Shown here: positions 7,151-17,800 of the stretch, piece by piece | How positions within the stretch are numbered: the stretch's first letter is position 1 | How the letters are laid out: every line of letters starts with the position of its first letter | NCBI GenBank assembly: GCA_025356475.1 | Contig: JANXSX010000006.1 | Coordinates: 1 to 35,745 of the forward strand | Length of the DNA stretch: 35,745 nt | DNA from: Isosphaeraceae bacterium | GTDB lineage: Bacteria > Planctomycetota > Planctomycetia > Isosphaerales > Isosphaeraceae | Direction of reading: 5' to 3' | Notes under the pieces: model-generated | What the model saw: the letters and a program-made list of their open reading frames with translations, nothing else | Told to the model about the DNA's origin: nothing | Databases searched by the model: none | Position numbers and translations under genes: made by a program

Positions 7151-8140
7151 CTAGGTTCCTTCCGAGCGAAAACTTGCTGCCAGTCGCTTGAGCCCTTCTT
7201 CGATCGACACACGGGGCTCATACCCAAGATCTCGCATGGCGGCCGAAAGGTTAAACCAATGCGAGGTCGAGAGTTGTTCAACCATGAACTTAGTCATGGG
7301 TGGCTCGTCCGTCCTTCCAAGCAGACTGTAGATCAATTCCATTGCGGAGGCTGCGGCATAGGCGACCGAGGTCGGTACTGTCTTACGAACTGGTGGGAGG
7401 CCTGCGGCATTGAGGATTCGATTGACCAGAGTCCACACCGCAATCGGCTCGTTATTGGCGATGAAATAGGCTTTACCGGCGATGGGTGACGAATACGCCA
7501 ATCGATCCGCCGCGAGTAGATGGGCATCCGCCGCGTTGTCGATATAGGTCGAATCGATAACATATTCGCGGCTTCCAATCCGTCGCAACCTTCCCGACTT
7601 AGCCTTGGCGATGATTCGCGGCACCAGATGATTATCGCCCGGCCCCCAGATGAGGTGGGGACGGAGAGCCACCGTGGCCAAGCCTGGTCGATTCGCCGCG
7701 AGAATGCGCCGTTCGGCCTCGGCCTTAGTCGCTGGATAGGCGGCTCCGTGATGAGTAGGGTAGGGGGCGGACTCATCGATATTTACCATGTCACCGCCTG
7801 CATGAACCACGCTTGGCGACGAGGTATAGACCAGCCGTTTGACCCCCGCCCGGAGGCATGCATCAATCACATGCTGAGTTCCGTCGACATTGATCCGGTG
7901 GTAGTCGGAATAGGGGCCCCACACGCCCGCCTTGGCCGCGACATGGAACACCACGTCGCAGCCCTCAAACGCTTGGGTGAGGTCATCGTTGAGATCGGCC
8001 TGCACCGTGGTCACCCCTAGGTCTCGCAACCAGGGATAGTCTTGACGCGATAGGCTGCGGACTGATTCACCGCGCTCGACGAGTTGCCTGACAATCGCTC
8101 CCCCCAGGAAGCCCGCCCCACCCGTCACGAGTGCGATCAT
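7151..8140 (-). CDS. oleD: OleD, 2-alkyl-3-oxoalkanoate reductase
   Basis: OleD is an NAD(P)H-dependent short-chain reductase of the extended epimerase type. It reduces the 2-alkyl-3-ketoacid made by OleA to the 2-alkyl-3-hydroxyacid. The 329-aa protein (ATG at 8140) has the nucleotide-binding GGAGFLG at residues 7-13, the catalytic Tyr135-x3-Lys139 (YPATK) and an upstream serine cluster in VYTSSPSVVH. Length and motif spacing are normal. It is the last gene of the seven-gene operon; its ATG overlaps the oleC stop codon as ATGA, so the two are probably translationally coupled. On its own it could be taken for any sugar-nucleotide epimerase, but the order oleA-B-C-D fixes the call. Confidence 0.9.
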   Translation of the reverse strand: MIALVTGGAGFLGGAIVRQLVERGESVRSLSRQDYPWLRDLGVTTVQADLNDDLTQAFEGCDVVFHVAAKAGVWGPYSDYHRINVDGTQHVIDACLRAGVKRLVYTSSPSVVHAGGDMVNIDESAPYPTHHGAAYPATKAEAERRILAANRPGLATVALRPHLIWGPGDNHLVPRIIAKAKSGRLRRIGSREYVIDSTYIDNAADAHLLAADRLAYSSPIAGKAYFIANNEPIAVWTLVNRILNAAGLPPVRKTVPTSVAYAAASAMELIYSLLGRTDEPPMTKFMVEQLSTSHWFNLSAAMRDLGYEPRVSIEEGLKRLAASFRSEGT

Positions 8141-9846
8141 CGCACTTGCCTCGCTGCCCAAATAGCTAGTTTCTCGCGAAAGATCTTCGAGTTGTGCCGG
8201 ATATCGACGGGGAAACTCTTGTGAAATAAGAGTGTGCGAATATCGTTAGTATGATTGAACTTGGCCCCTATCTCCAAGAGTTGCCGCCGGATCGACTCGT
8301 GTTTGGAGATCTCGATTCCGGGCCAAAGCTCGACGCAGAGCACCGGTCTCTGTGCTCCTGGTCTCCCGATTCCGACCAGGGCTGTCCGAAAGACGTCTGG
8401 GTGAGTGTTGAACACACCCTCACATGGTATTGTATACATCGTACCGGAAGACGTGATCACTCGATGTGACTTGCGACCACAAAACCAGATTCGGCCCCGG
8501 GCGTCTCGATAACCGAGGTCTCCCATCCGGTGGAAGGATTTGCCGGTCTGGGGGTCTGCAATCTTGGCCAGTTTGTCAGCGACGTCGCGATGGAAATAGC
8601 TTGATGTGACGACTGCGCCTTGTGCCACAATTTCACCGATCTCACCATCGGGCATGCTCAATGTAGGAGACCAACTCATAATGGCATCATCCGAGATCGT
8701 GATGATCTCGATCCGCATGCCCAGCACTGGCTGACCGACACAGACTCCTTGTCCGGTATCGGTACCGAGGCTCGTCTCAGCCAGAATCTCATCGGAACCG
8801 ATTGAGCACACCGGGAGAGCTTCGGTTGAACCATAAGGGGTGAAGATCTGAACATGAGGTTTGACCAGCGTCTTGAACCGCTTGAGCACTCTGGCCGGCA
8901 CAGGTGCACCTGCGGAAATCACTCTCTTGAGAGATGTGAGCTGAGTCTCACTTTTACTCAGATCCAATCCGACCCGATTGAGCAGAGCCGGTGAGCCGAA
9001 CATATTGGTGACGCCGAAATCCTCGATCGCACTGAGGATTTTCCAAGCATTAACCTGGGCTGGACGGGTCGGGTTCATCTCGGGGATGACCGAGGTCATT
9101 CCGAGTGCAGGCGCGAACAGCGCGAAGAGGGGGAAGGTGCAGAGGTCGATTTCCCCGGGTTCGATATGGTAAAGCGTCCTCAGTTGGCGGACCTGTTCTT
9201 CGAAGATCGCGTGGGAATAAACGACCCCTTTGGGTGGGCCAGTGCTCCCACTCGTAAAGAGGATCGCGGCCGTATCCTCAGCCTCCGTCGCGGCGAGTTG
9301 GGGAGGGCACTCTTCGTGGGCTTCTCCAGCCCCTTGCTGGTTCTCATCTTGCGTGAACCAATCCAAACGGAGTTCATTCAGCGTTATATATCTGGAAGAA
9401 AGACCAATGCCTCCGACTTGCACAACGGTCCGGATCGTCTTCCGGCCCCAACCCAAAATGCGTTGGGCGAGAACGGCCTTGCGAATCCCGATGAACGCTT
9501 CGGGCTCAGCTTCGCGAAGACATGCACCAATGTTCCTGAGACCCATTCCCGGATCGATCAGGATCGGCACAGCCCCAGCTTTAAAGAGGGCGAATGTGAC
9601 CGAAAAAAAGTCGAGACTGGGCTTCACCATCAGAACTGTGCGGACACCTCGACCGATCCCACGTTTCTGGAGGCTAAAGGCGATCCGGTCGCTGTCTCGA
9701 TCCAGTTGGGCAAACGATAAGTGAGTGTGCCGGGTCCGACCCTGACAATCTTGACCCTCGGGTGCGTAAACGGCAATTGCGTCCGGTCGTTCGCGTGCAA
9801 TCTTTGGCAAATGTGAAGCAATGTTGACAAGCTTAGACGTGTTCAT
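8137..9846 (-). CDS. oleC: OleC, ATP-dependent beta-lactone synthetase
   Basis: OleC belongs to the acyl-adenylate-forming superfamily. It activates the 2-alkyl-3-hydroxyacid from OleD with ATP and closes it to a cis-beta-lactone. The 569-aa protein has the P-loop-like ILFTSGSTGPPKG (about 195-207), the adenine-site YGSTEALP, the hinge-region MGDLGYRDARGRIWFCGRKS, and the C-terminal PVDIRHNSKIFREKLAIWAA, which is characteristic of OleC rather than of fatty acyl-CoA ligases. The ATG at 9846 is preferred over a GTG at 9849 because agga lies 6 bases before it. It follows oleB by only a few bases and overlaps oleD by four. OleC is separate from OleB here, not fused as in some actinobacteria. Confidence 0.93.
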   Translation of the reverse strand: MNTSKLVNIASHLPKIARERPDAIAVYAPEGQDCQGRTRHTHLSFAQLDRDSDRIAFSLQKRGIGRGVRTVLMVKPSLDFFSVTFALFKAGAVPILIDPGMGLRNIGACLREAEPEAFIGIRKAVLAQRILGWGRKTIRTVVQVGGIGLSSRYITLNELRLDWFTQDENQQGAGEAHEECPPQLAATEAEDTAAILFTSGSTGPPKGVVYSHAIFEEQVRQLRTLYHIEPGEIDLCTFPLFALFAPALGMTSVIPEMNPTRPAQVNAWKILSAIEDFGVTNMFGSPALLNRVGLDLSKSETQLTSLKRVISAGAPVPARVLKRFKTLVKPHVQIFTPYGSTEALPVCSIGSDEILAETSLGTDTGQGVCVGQPVLGMRIEIITISDDAIMSWSPTLSMPDGEIGEIVAQGAVVTSSYFHRDVADKLAKIADPQTGKSFHRMGDLGYRDARGRIWFCGRKSHRVITSSGTMYTIPCEGVFNTHPDVFRTALVGIGRPGAQRPVLCVELWPGIEISKHESIRRQLLEIGAKFNHTNDIRTLLFHKSFPVDIRHNSKIFREKLAIWAARQVR

Positions 9847-9854
9847 CACAGATC

Positions 9855-10751
9855 CTAACTGATCGCCGACTTCGCCAGAAACCGGACAATCTGCGGAATG
9901 ACCTCCTCCGCCTCATCTTCCAAGATATAATGACCTGACTTCTCAAAACGGTGGACTTCAGCGTCCGGGAAGCGCCTCTCCCACTCGGCCAAGAAGTGCG
10001 CGTCGAAGACCGGGTCCTTCAGCCCCCAAGCGATAAACATCGGTCGATCTTGAAACAAGCTCAGCTTCGACTCAACGTCCGACACCAGGTCGTATGCCCG
10101 ATCTCCCGGCTTGAGCGGGATATCCTGGACGAATCGATGTACAGCAATCCGGTTCGCATAGCTGTTATACGGTTCGGCATAAGCCGACCGCACATCAGCA
10201 GACATAGGATGATGGGTACAACCAAGATTGGCGGTACCGCTGACGAACATGTTCAAACCACGAACAAGCCAACCGCCAACCGCCGATCGACAGACCGTCA
10301 ACTGCCAGGGCATCGGCTTCGATTTGGGGAGCTGGAAGGCCCCTGTGTTCAGTATCACGAGTCGTCGGATTCGTTCGGGGAACCGGGCGGCATAGGCCAT
10401 GCCGATCATGCCACCCCAGTCGTGCAAGACTAGCGTTATCTTGGAATTGATCTGGAGGCGGTCGAGCAGGCGTTCTAAATCATCGACACGCGACTTAAGC
10501 GTATACTCATAACGGGCGTCCGACGGCTTATCCGACCGTCCACAACCGACGTGATCAGGAACGATCACTCGATAGGTCGGGCTCAACGCATTGATCAGGT
10601 TCCGGTAGTAAAACGACCAGGTTGGGTTGCCATGGAGCATCACCACCGGGTCGCCTTGGCCCTCATCAATGTAGTGATAGCGAAGGCTACCGAGGTCGAG
10701 ATCCCGGCCCGGATGTTTGGTGATGAAGTCGGTATAGGCAGCGGCTGTCAT
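9855..10751 (-). CDS. oleB: OleB, beta-lactone decarboxylase (haloalkane dehalogenase fold)
   Basis: OleB is an alpha/beta hydrolase that opens the cis-beta-lactone from OleC and releases CO2, giving a cis-olefin. The 298-aa protein (ATG at 10751) has HGNPTW at 40-45 for the oxyanion region, the nucleophile Asp111 in VLHDWGG (Asp instead of Ser, as in haloalkane dehalogenases), an acid in the GLKDPVFD region, and the catalytic His274 in SGHYILED. The ATG is 8 bases after the oleA stop. A longer frame adds 12 residues but overlaps oleA. Read without its neighbours it would be annotated as a haloalkane dehalogenase; the operon context makes lactone decarboxylation the better call. Confidence 0.92.
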   Translation of the reverse strand: MTAAAYTDFITKHPGRDLDLGSLRYHYIDEGQGDPVVMLHGNPTWSFYYRNLINALSPTYRVIVPDHVGCGRSDKPSDARYEYTLKSRVDDLERLLDRLQINSKITLVLHDWGGMIGMAYAARFPERIRRLVILNTGAFQLPKSKPMPWQLTVCRSAVGGWLVRGLNMFVSGTANLGCTHHPMSADVRSAYAEPYNSYANRIAVHRFVQDIPLKPGDRAYDLVSDVESKLSLFQDRPMFIAWGLKDPVFDAHFLAEWERRFPDAEVHRFEKSGHYILEDEAEEVIPQIVRFLAKSAIS

Positions 10752-10759
10752 AGTCGAAG

Positions 10760-11815
10760 TCACCACTCTACGCCGAGCATCAAACAATTCAGCCCCGAAC
10801 CGATGCCGAGTAAGCCGACCCGATCGCCAGGGTTCAAAAATCCACGTTCTTCCGCGAGTGCCGCCGTCAGCGGGAGCGACACGGTGCCGATATTCCCGAG
10901 ATGAGAGAATGTCGAAAACGTCTTCGCAGCCTCAAGGCCGAGCATCTGCAAGATCGTGTCGCGATGCCCGATCCCCACCTGGTGGCAGATGACCTTATCG
11001 ACATGATCCGAGAGCCAGCCAAGTTTGCGGAGGAACGCAGCCCACGTCCGTGCGCCGAGGTCGACTCCATTCTTGAGCACCGCCACCGAATCCGTCGACA
11101 TATACTGCCCAAACGTGTCGAGTCCCAAACCGAGCGGCTTGATCACCTCAAGACCCCAGCGACAGAGGGCGTGAAACTGCGCCGCGTTCTGGGTCACGCC
11201 CCCCAGGAGCCGCCGGCGATCACTGCCGAATGAGCCGTCGGTGAGCAGCATGGCCACCGCACCCGATCCCCCGGTAAGCGTCGCGAGCGAGGTCTTGAAA
11301 AGTTCCATGCTGCGGTCGCGAAGCATCTTATCGATCATGATGTCGTTGATCTCGCGAGCAGTCTCGCAAGAGACAACAAGGCCTGCGCGAATCTGACCAA
11401 GTTCGATCCGGTTAGCTACGTCGATCATACCGTTCAGAACGCCCAAGCAGGCGTTGCTCAGGTCATAAACTGCGGCGTCGGAACTGATGCCGATCCCAGC
11501 GGCGACCCGGCAGGCGGTCGCGGGCTCGAATAGCTCGCGGCAGACACCGGCGTAGATCAAAACATCGACATCCCGGGGGTTGATGTCGGCCAGGTCGAGT
11601 GCGTGTTTTGCTGCGACCGTCGCACCTTCGGAGAGAGGATATCCCTCGTCCCACCAGCGCCGCTCGGTGATCCCGGTCAAGGCTTCGAGCTGACCCTTGG
11701 GGATGCGCAGAGTCTCGTACAAACCGGTCAATCGCGTTTCGAGTTCCGTCGAGGTCACGACCACGGGCGGGAGTTCGTAACCAATTGCATCGATAAAAAC
11801 TCGCGAATAATTCAT
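10760..11815 (-). CDS. oleA: OleA, head-to-head acyl-condensing thiolase
   Basis: OleA carries out a non-decarboxylative Claisen condensation of two acyl thioesters to a 2-alkyl-3-ketoacid, the first committed step to the olefin. The 351-aa protein has the KAS III/thiolase fold with Cys123 in LSNACLGVLNGM, His278 in VICHQVG, Asn308 in HLGNIGTVSLP, and Glu97 in ELFEPATA, the equivalent of the Glu that acts as base in the Xanthomonas enzyme. Its ATG overlaps the pfaC stop codon (ATGA), so it is translationally coupled to the PUFA synthase. This coupling suggests that it takes polyene acyl chains directly from that synthase, either as acyl-ACP or acyl-CoA; the donor form is an inference. Confidence 0.94.
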   Translation of the reverse strand: MNYSRVFIDAIGYELPPVVVTSTELETRLTGLYETLRIPKGQLEALTGITERRWWDEGYPLSEGATVAAKHALDLADINPRDVDVLIYAGVCRELFEPATACRVAAGIGISSDAAVYDLSNACLGVLNGMIDVANRIELGQIRAGLVVSCETAREINDIMIDKMLRDRSMELFKTSLATLTGGSGAVAMLLTDGSFGSDRRRLLGGVTQNAAQFHALCRWGLEVIKPLGLGLDTFGQYMSTDSVAVLKNGVDLGARTWAAFLRKLGWLSDHVDKVICHQVGIGHRDTILQMLGLEAAKTFSTFSHLGNIGTVSLPLTAALAEERGFLNPGDRVGLLGIGSGLNCLMLGVEW

Positions 11816-14800
11816 CGAGTCTCCGCGTCCAGCCGCAACGTAAAGTCTATCATCTGATACACTTGCCTACCATCGACGCTAAGGATACCGTCGGCCTTGA
11901 TGATCTTACGCTCGTCGTCAATCGCCGTAATCACCGCTTCCGTGGTCATCCACTGCGACGTCGGCAGGACTTGACCACGATAGACCCAGCGGTGCAGATC
12001 GCCGAGCCCCACCGATTCAAAGACGCTGGAGGGAGAGTCCCCCCACCGATCCGAAGCTATTACTTTAAGCGCTTGCTGCAATGATTCCAACCCCAACGAG
12101 CCCGGTACAACGGGGTCCTGATGGAAGTGAGCCTTGAAGAACCAAGCCGATGGGTCGACTCGCTTTGTGGCACGAAGGTAGCCAAAACCAGCGGGGCCGC
12201 CATCTGGGAGGTAGGCGTCGACTCTGTCGAGCATCCGCAAAGTGTCGTCTGGGAAAGGAAAACGGGTTGGGAATTCGAACGACTTGGCTAGGGAAAGCTC
12301 CCCCTCCGTGGGGCGAGCGAAGTTGACGTCCCGCAAGCCAACCTGGTCGGAGAGCGCCGCCTTGCTGAAGAATCCGAAGTACGTGTCCCCTTCATAGACC
12401 ACGCCCACTCGGTCGCGAACCTGGAAATCGTAATTCTGGATGATCATGCCCGCCGAGTGCGACACCTTGGTGATCTTGATCCGGGTGGTCAAGGTCCCCG
12501 ACTGCGAGTCGATCAGGCGGAATTGGGTCGCCGAGCCTCCCAAATTTCGGAACGAGAGGTCAATTTCACTGTTGAGTGCCGAACCCAGGTACGCAGCCAA
12601 CCAACCGCAGGGCTGAAGTGCGACCTCAAGCAAGATCCCGAAAGTCATTCTCGGTTGGCGGTCAGCCGTAAAGTACCATGCATCCGGGGGGACGTCGTAC
12701 TCCGCCTCGATCACCCCCCCCGTGACCATCTTCCAGGGGGCACAATCGATCTTGGTGATCCGGTCCAAAAACTGATACGGAGGGCCGGGTAGGCGAGCAA
12801 TTATCCGATCATGATCGAAGATCTTATAAGGATCTCCGAACGCATCGGACGGATTCCCAATTGCGAAAGCGGTGATCCTGTCGGTGTCGAAGAGGGGCTT
12901 ACTGGCGAGATTCGGCTGATCGGCCCAGAGCTGGCGAATGCGTTCGCGAGTCAGCCCGGTCATTCGCAGTGACATCTCACTGATTTCCACAATCGGTTTA
13001 CCATCCGCGAGCATGAGCGCGTCGCAGATCACGTAAGGCTCGGGCCGGTAGCCGATCTCCTTGATGGTGACCTCGTAGGTAACGACCCGGGTCGATTCGA
13101 TCACCTGCCCACGACACTTTAGCCGGCTGGCCACACCGGGAACGGGCTCGCAGACGGCCTCAGAAGATTCGCCAACCCAGCCCATTCGGGTCAAGAAGAT
13201 CCGAAGCGTATGTAAGCAACACTCATACATAAGTGTGCCTGGCATCACTCGGTCATCGACGAAGTGGCATGTCATGAACCAGGCGGAAGGATCAATATCG
13301 GCTTCTGCACGAATGAATCCCAGGCCGAATTTGCCCCCGTCGGGCTCGATCCGAGTGACCCGATCGACAAGTGTCATCAGCCCACCCGGTAGTCTCATCG
13401 GATGGACGATCTGCAAATTCGCAAATGAGTGGCCAAAGGCGGCGACCAGATTCCCCTCGCGAAGTGCCGCTATCTGTGCGTTGTTGAGAGCTTCGATCCT
13501 CATCGGCACGAATGTCTCACGCTCCGCAGGCCGAACCTTCGACCCCTCGCGAGCCACTGCCGGGGTGACGATTCCTTGGCCGGCGGCCAGCGCTGTCTCT
13601 GTAAAAAAGCCCGCGCAGCCGTCACTCATCGTTAAGAGAGGTTCACCATTCACCGTTCCTTCAAACCGGAATCGGAACAGATGGGCATCACCTTGTTGGA
13701 AGAAATGATCAATATGAATGTCGTAGTGGATCGTGTCGCCTGGTCCCGGCAGGCTTCGGTGGAAGGTTACGACAGCATCGAGCAATCGATAGACCGCCAA
13801 TCCTTTGGTGAGGAAGTCAATTCCGAGATAACCTGACAGAAAGAGGTCAGCCTGGCCAGACTCGACAGCAATGCAGGTGGGAATCCGACCGTTATCCAGA
13901 TACCAGCGATTTTCGTCAATGTCGTGTTCGGTAACAACCCGGCCACTTGTCATGGAACGGGCTTCGCCTTCAATACGCATGATGCGATCGACGAGCATCA
14001 AGGGTTCGTCCGGCAAGCGAACTCGCGTTGGGTAGGTGTCGATTAATGCGAACTCTGGGCCGAGGACCTTGGCAATCGATCCCACGGCGAATTCCAGACA
14101 GGCCAGGCGGTCGAGCTGAAGCTGAGGTCGAACGACCGCCGTAGGCTCGACCTGGCCGATGGCGACGCCAGCAAGGGCCTCGATCAGCTTCATCTGATAG
14201 GAAATCTGGTCGGACATCGACGTAGAAAAGTCGGCGGAGAGTTTGAGGTAGGCCTGATGGGCGTCCCCAACTGCTGTCGATGTCGACATCCACTGAGTTG
14301 AGATGCGATCAAGTGCTGGCATAGGAGTCTTTGAGGGCGGGCTCGGGAGTGGTAACGGAGTAGGATCTCTTTGAGCGACCGGTCTCGGCACGACAGGGGC
14401 TTCAACTCGCGTGGAAATCGTCTGTCGGGCGACGGGGATCGGAGGAATGACGAAGGGATCTCCTCCGACGGGTATTCTGACCATGCGTGCCGCGGTCGTC
14501 GTTGGAATGATTGCACTGGGCGACGAAAGTTTTGAGATATCGACATGTACGCGTTCTGAGATTAGTCGCCCCAACAGGCTCAATAGCCCCGCGACTGGCT
14601 CACCTTCGGCGGGCGTGGCACTCGCGGCTAGATGAGGACGCCCCGAAAGGATCGTGCTAATGATCCGGCTACACGAAGTTCCCGGTCCGATCTCCACAAA
14701 ATGGCGGACGCCATCAAGGTACGCCTGCTCGATCACTCTTGAAAAGTCGAAGCCGTGCAGAGCATGGTTGACGATCGATTCCGCAGCCGATTCTCTGGTT

Positions 14801-17800
14801 AACTCGAAGGAATTTTCAGAGAATCCGCCATAGAATCGCACATTCTTGGGAGGTGTTGTGTTCAAAAGGTGAAGATCACGATACTCGTGCGCGACCTCAC
14901 CGACGATTGGACAATGGACTGTTGAGACAATGGACAGAGGGATGAAGGCGACGCCCAAACGCGTGAGAATATGTTGAATTGCAGGTCGCTGTCCACCGAT
15001 GACCGTTTCTTCGGCGGAGTTCACGATAAGTCGATAAGCTCGCTCGATGCCTGAGAGCGCTCGATCGACCGATAAGGAAGAAGCGGGGACAATACCGGCG
15101 ACCCAGTCCACCGGCTCATCCAGCCCGAGTTTCCAGAATCGACGTGCCGCGTTGCACGGACCGGCAAGGTCGGTTGCGAACAAGCTTGAAGCGTCAAGGC
15201 GTTGGAGCATCACGTCGCGTTCAGTCCAGGCCTGAAGCGCGAAAAGGGCGGCAGTCTCACCCAAGCTATAGCCGATGGCGGCATTGGGTTCCACGCCCAA
15301 TATGCGGACAAGATCACTCACGAACGTGCCGAACGCGACCTGCCCGAGGATCGCTGCGCGATGATCCGGGAACGATGTCGGCAGGTCGCAATTCCACCAG
15401 GTTCCAGGCGCAAGTTGACTTTTGAGATGAAGATTCGATTGTTCTTGCTGGAGCAGGACCTCGGGCCAGTGCGCGGACAGTGCCCGGCCCATCCCAGCGA
15501 ATCCAGCGCCCGAGCCGGGGAACACGAACGCCACTTCTGCAGGCCCGATCGGTGTCGGATTGAAGAAGACCCGTTCGCTAGTTCGGTCGCGATGCCCCCC
15601 GGGGTCGCGAAGCCGCTTGCGAGCCTCAGCAAGTCGCCGATCCATTGGGACAGCGACTTCGGCGACGATCGACACAGCAAGCCTGGCGTCGGGCCGACGC
15701 GGGTGCAAAAGATCCCAGCGGGCCGCGAGTTGAACGATGGAGATCTCACGATCGAGCCCAACCAGTGTCTCAAGCTGATCAAGCCCCTGTTGGATTCCCT
15801 GCTCGTCATCGGCTTCGATCACGAGCAGAGACGCGGGGGGCTCACCCAACGCCGGTGGCCCATTGATCTCGAGTTTCGCTCGCACGGGCGATTCCGAGAG
15901 TCGAACTCGCATCGCGTTTTCGTCGAGCCCGTGAATGTCGACATGAGCACGCCTCGGCCCCTCCGACCGGTTGTGCAGCCAAAACTGGGTGTCGAGCGTT
16001 CCACCCACCCCGGGAGGTAGCAGGCAGGAGTCTAGGGCGAGGACCGCTCGACTGAGTGCAAGTAGCCCCGAGGCCGCTCCACCATAACCGACAAGGTCGT
16101 CAACAGGTGCAAAGCTGAGCGATTGATCTTGGCTGAGATCACACGCAAGTGCTGAAGTGTTATCGTCAACGGCTTCAATCACTGCAAGAATGTGGTTGTC
16201 ATCGTTCTGAGCATCGACAAGCCGCTTGAGCACGAGTGTGACGGAAGCGTCGGCACCGGCGATGGGAAGTCCCAACTTCGCACGAGCGAGCGTCAGTCGC
16301 GGGTCATTCGCCAGGTCGACGGCCCCCACGATCGCGTCATCGATCTCGCCTTGTGCAAGCATCTGGCTAGCGATTTTGAGAGCCTTTAGCCCCGATGTCT
16401 CATCCGCAGAAACGGTAAAGCTTGGCCCACCGATCCGGAACTCGCGTGCAAGTCGACTGGCGACGATCCCCCCCAATGCCCCCATCGTTCGATCGGCTGT
16501 CAGTGCGGGACCTGTCGCCTCACGAATTTCGTCGGCCCACTCGGCTACCTGCGCTGGATCGAGTCCCAGGTTCAGCTTTAGATTCCAGTCAGTGACCGAA
16601 TCACCCAGAGACCAGCGAACATGAAAGTTGGTGCTGTTGAGGTCGAGCCCGATTCCCACGAAAACGCCGGTCCGGAGCCTCGGTTCTGAACCAGTCCAGC
16701 CGGCCTGTTCGATCGCCGCTGAGGCTGTCTCCAGCATTAATGCCTGTTGGGGAAGCATCGTTTCAAGTTCCTTGGGGGGAATTCGAAACTGTCCTGCGGG
16801 GAGGTCGACCTCCAACAAGGGTGAGCCTAATGGATGCGTCGATGTTGCGCCGAATGTTGAAGGATCGACCCCCCACCAGCGAGAACCTCGGTCGTCGGCG
16901 TCGCGAGTTTGTCCCGACAGGAGCCGGGCACGAACTTCGTCACGTGTTGCGTCTGCCCCGAGGTGTGCTCCCAACCCGACGATTGCAATCTGACAGTGTG
17001 TGCGATTGGGTAGGGTCTCAGAACTTAAAGCAGGAAGATATTCTTCAATGATGGCATGAGCGTTAATACCACCGAACCCGAATCCACTAATGGCCGCCTT
17101 ACGTGGGCTCCCGTCCTCAGGCTGGGGCCAGGACTCAGCTTTGGTTAGGACTCGAAATGGCGTGCCAGCCTCCGCTAAGGCTTGGGCAGGTTTGAGGAAG
17201 TTAGCAGTCGGGGGGAACGTGTGATGCCGGATCGCCAGCAGGACCTTGAGGAGGCCAGCCGCATTTGCTGCGGTAAGAGCGTGGCCAATATTGGATTTAA
17301 CCGATCCGAGCACGCACCTTTTCGAGGTCTCCTCGTCCCAGAGTGCGTGAAGACTAGCAAGCTCGACGGCGTCGCCCACGGGGGTCCCGGTTGCGTGACA
17401 TTCGATCAGATCGATCTCATTGGGTCGCCAATTTGTCTGATTGTAGGCAGCCCGCATCGCCCTGAGTTGCCCTTCGGAGCTAGGGGCAAGCAAGTTGCCT
17501 TGAACATCATTGGAGAGACTGATCCCAGCGATAACGCCGTGGATTGTGTCGTGGTCGCGGACCGCGTCACTCAGCCGCTTAAGGATGAACATTCCTGCAC
17601 CTTCGCCCACGACCAACCCATCGGCATCTGCAGACAAGGGTGAGGCTTTGCCGCGTGGGGAGAGGGCGCGGAGTTGGGAGAATCCCATCTGTGTGTAGAG
17701 CGGGTCGGGACGAGAGAGTCCCCCTGTGATCATCGCGTCGGCTCGACCGGACAGAAGTTCGTCGGCGGCGAGCTTGAGAGCGTACAGGGACGAGGCGCAG

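Noticed and set aside
9855-10751. Annotation as haloalkane dehalogenase with a detoxification role.
   Set aside because: The fold and the Asp nucleophile fit, but the gene sits between oleA and oleC in an ole operon, which identifies OleB.
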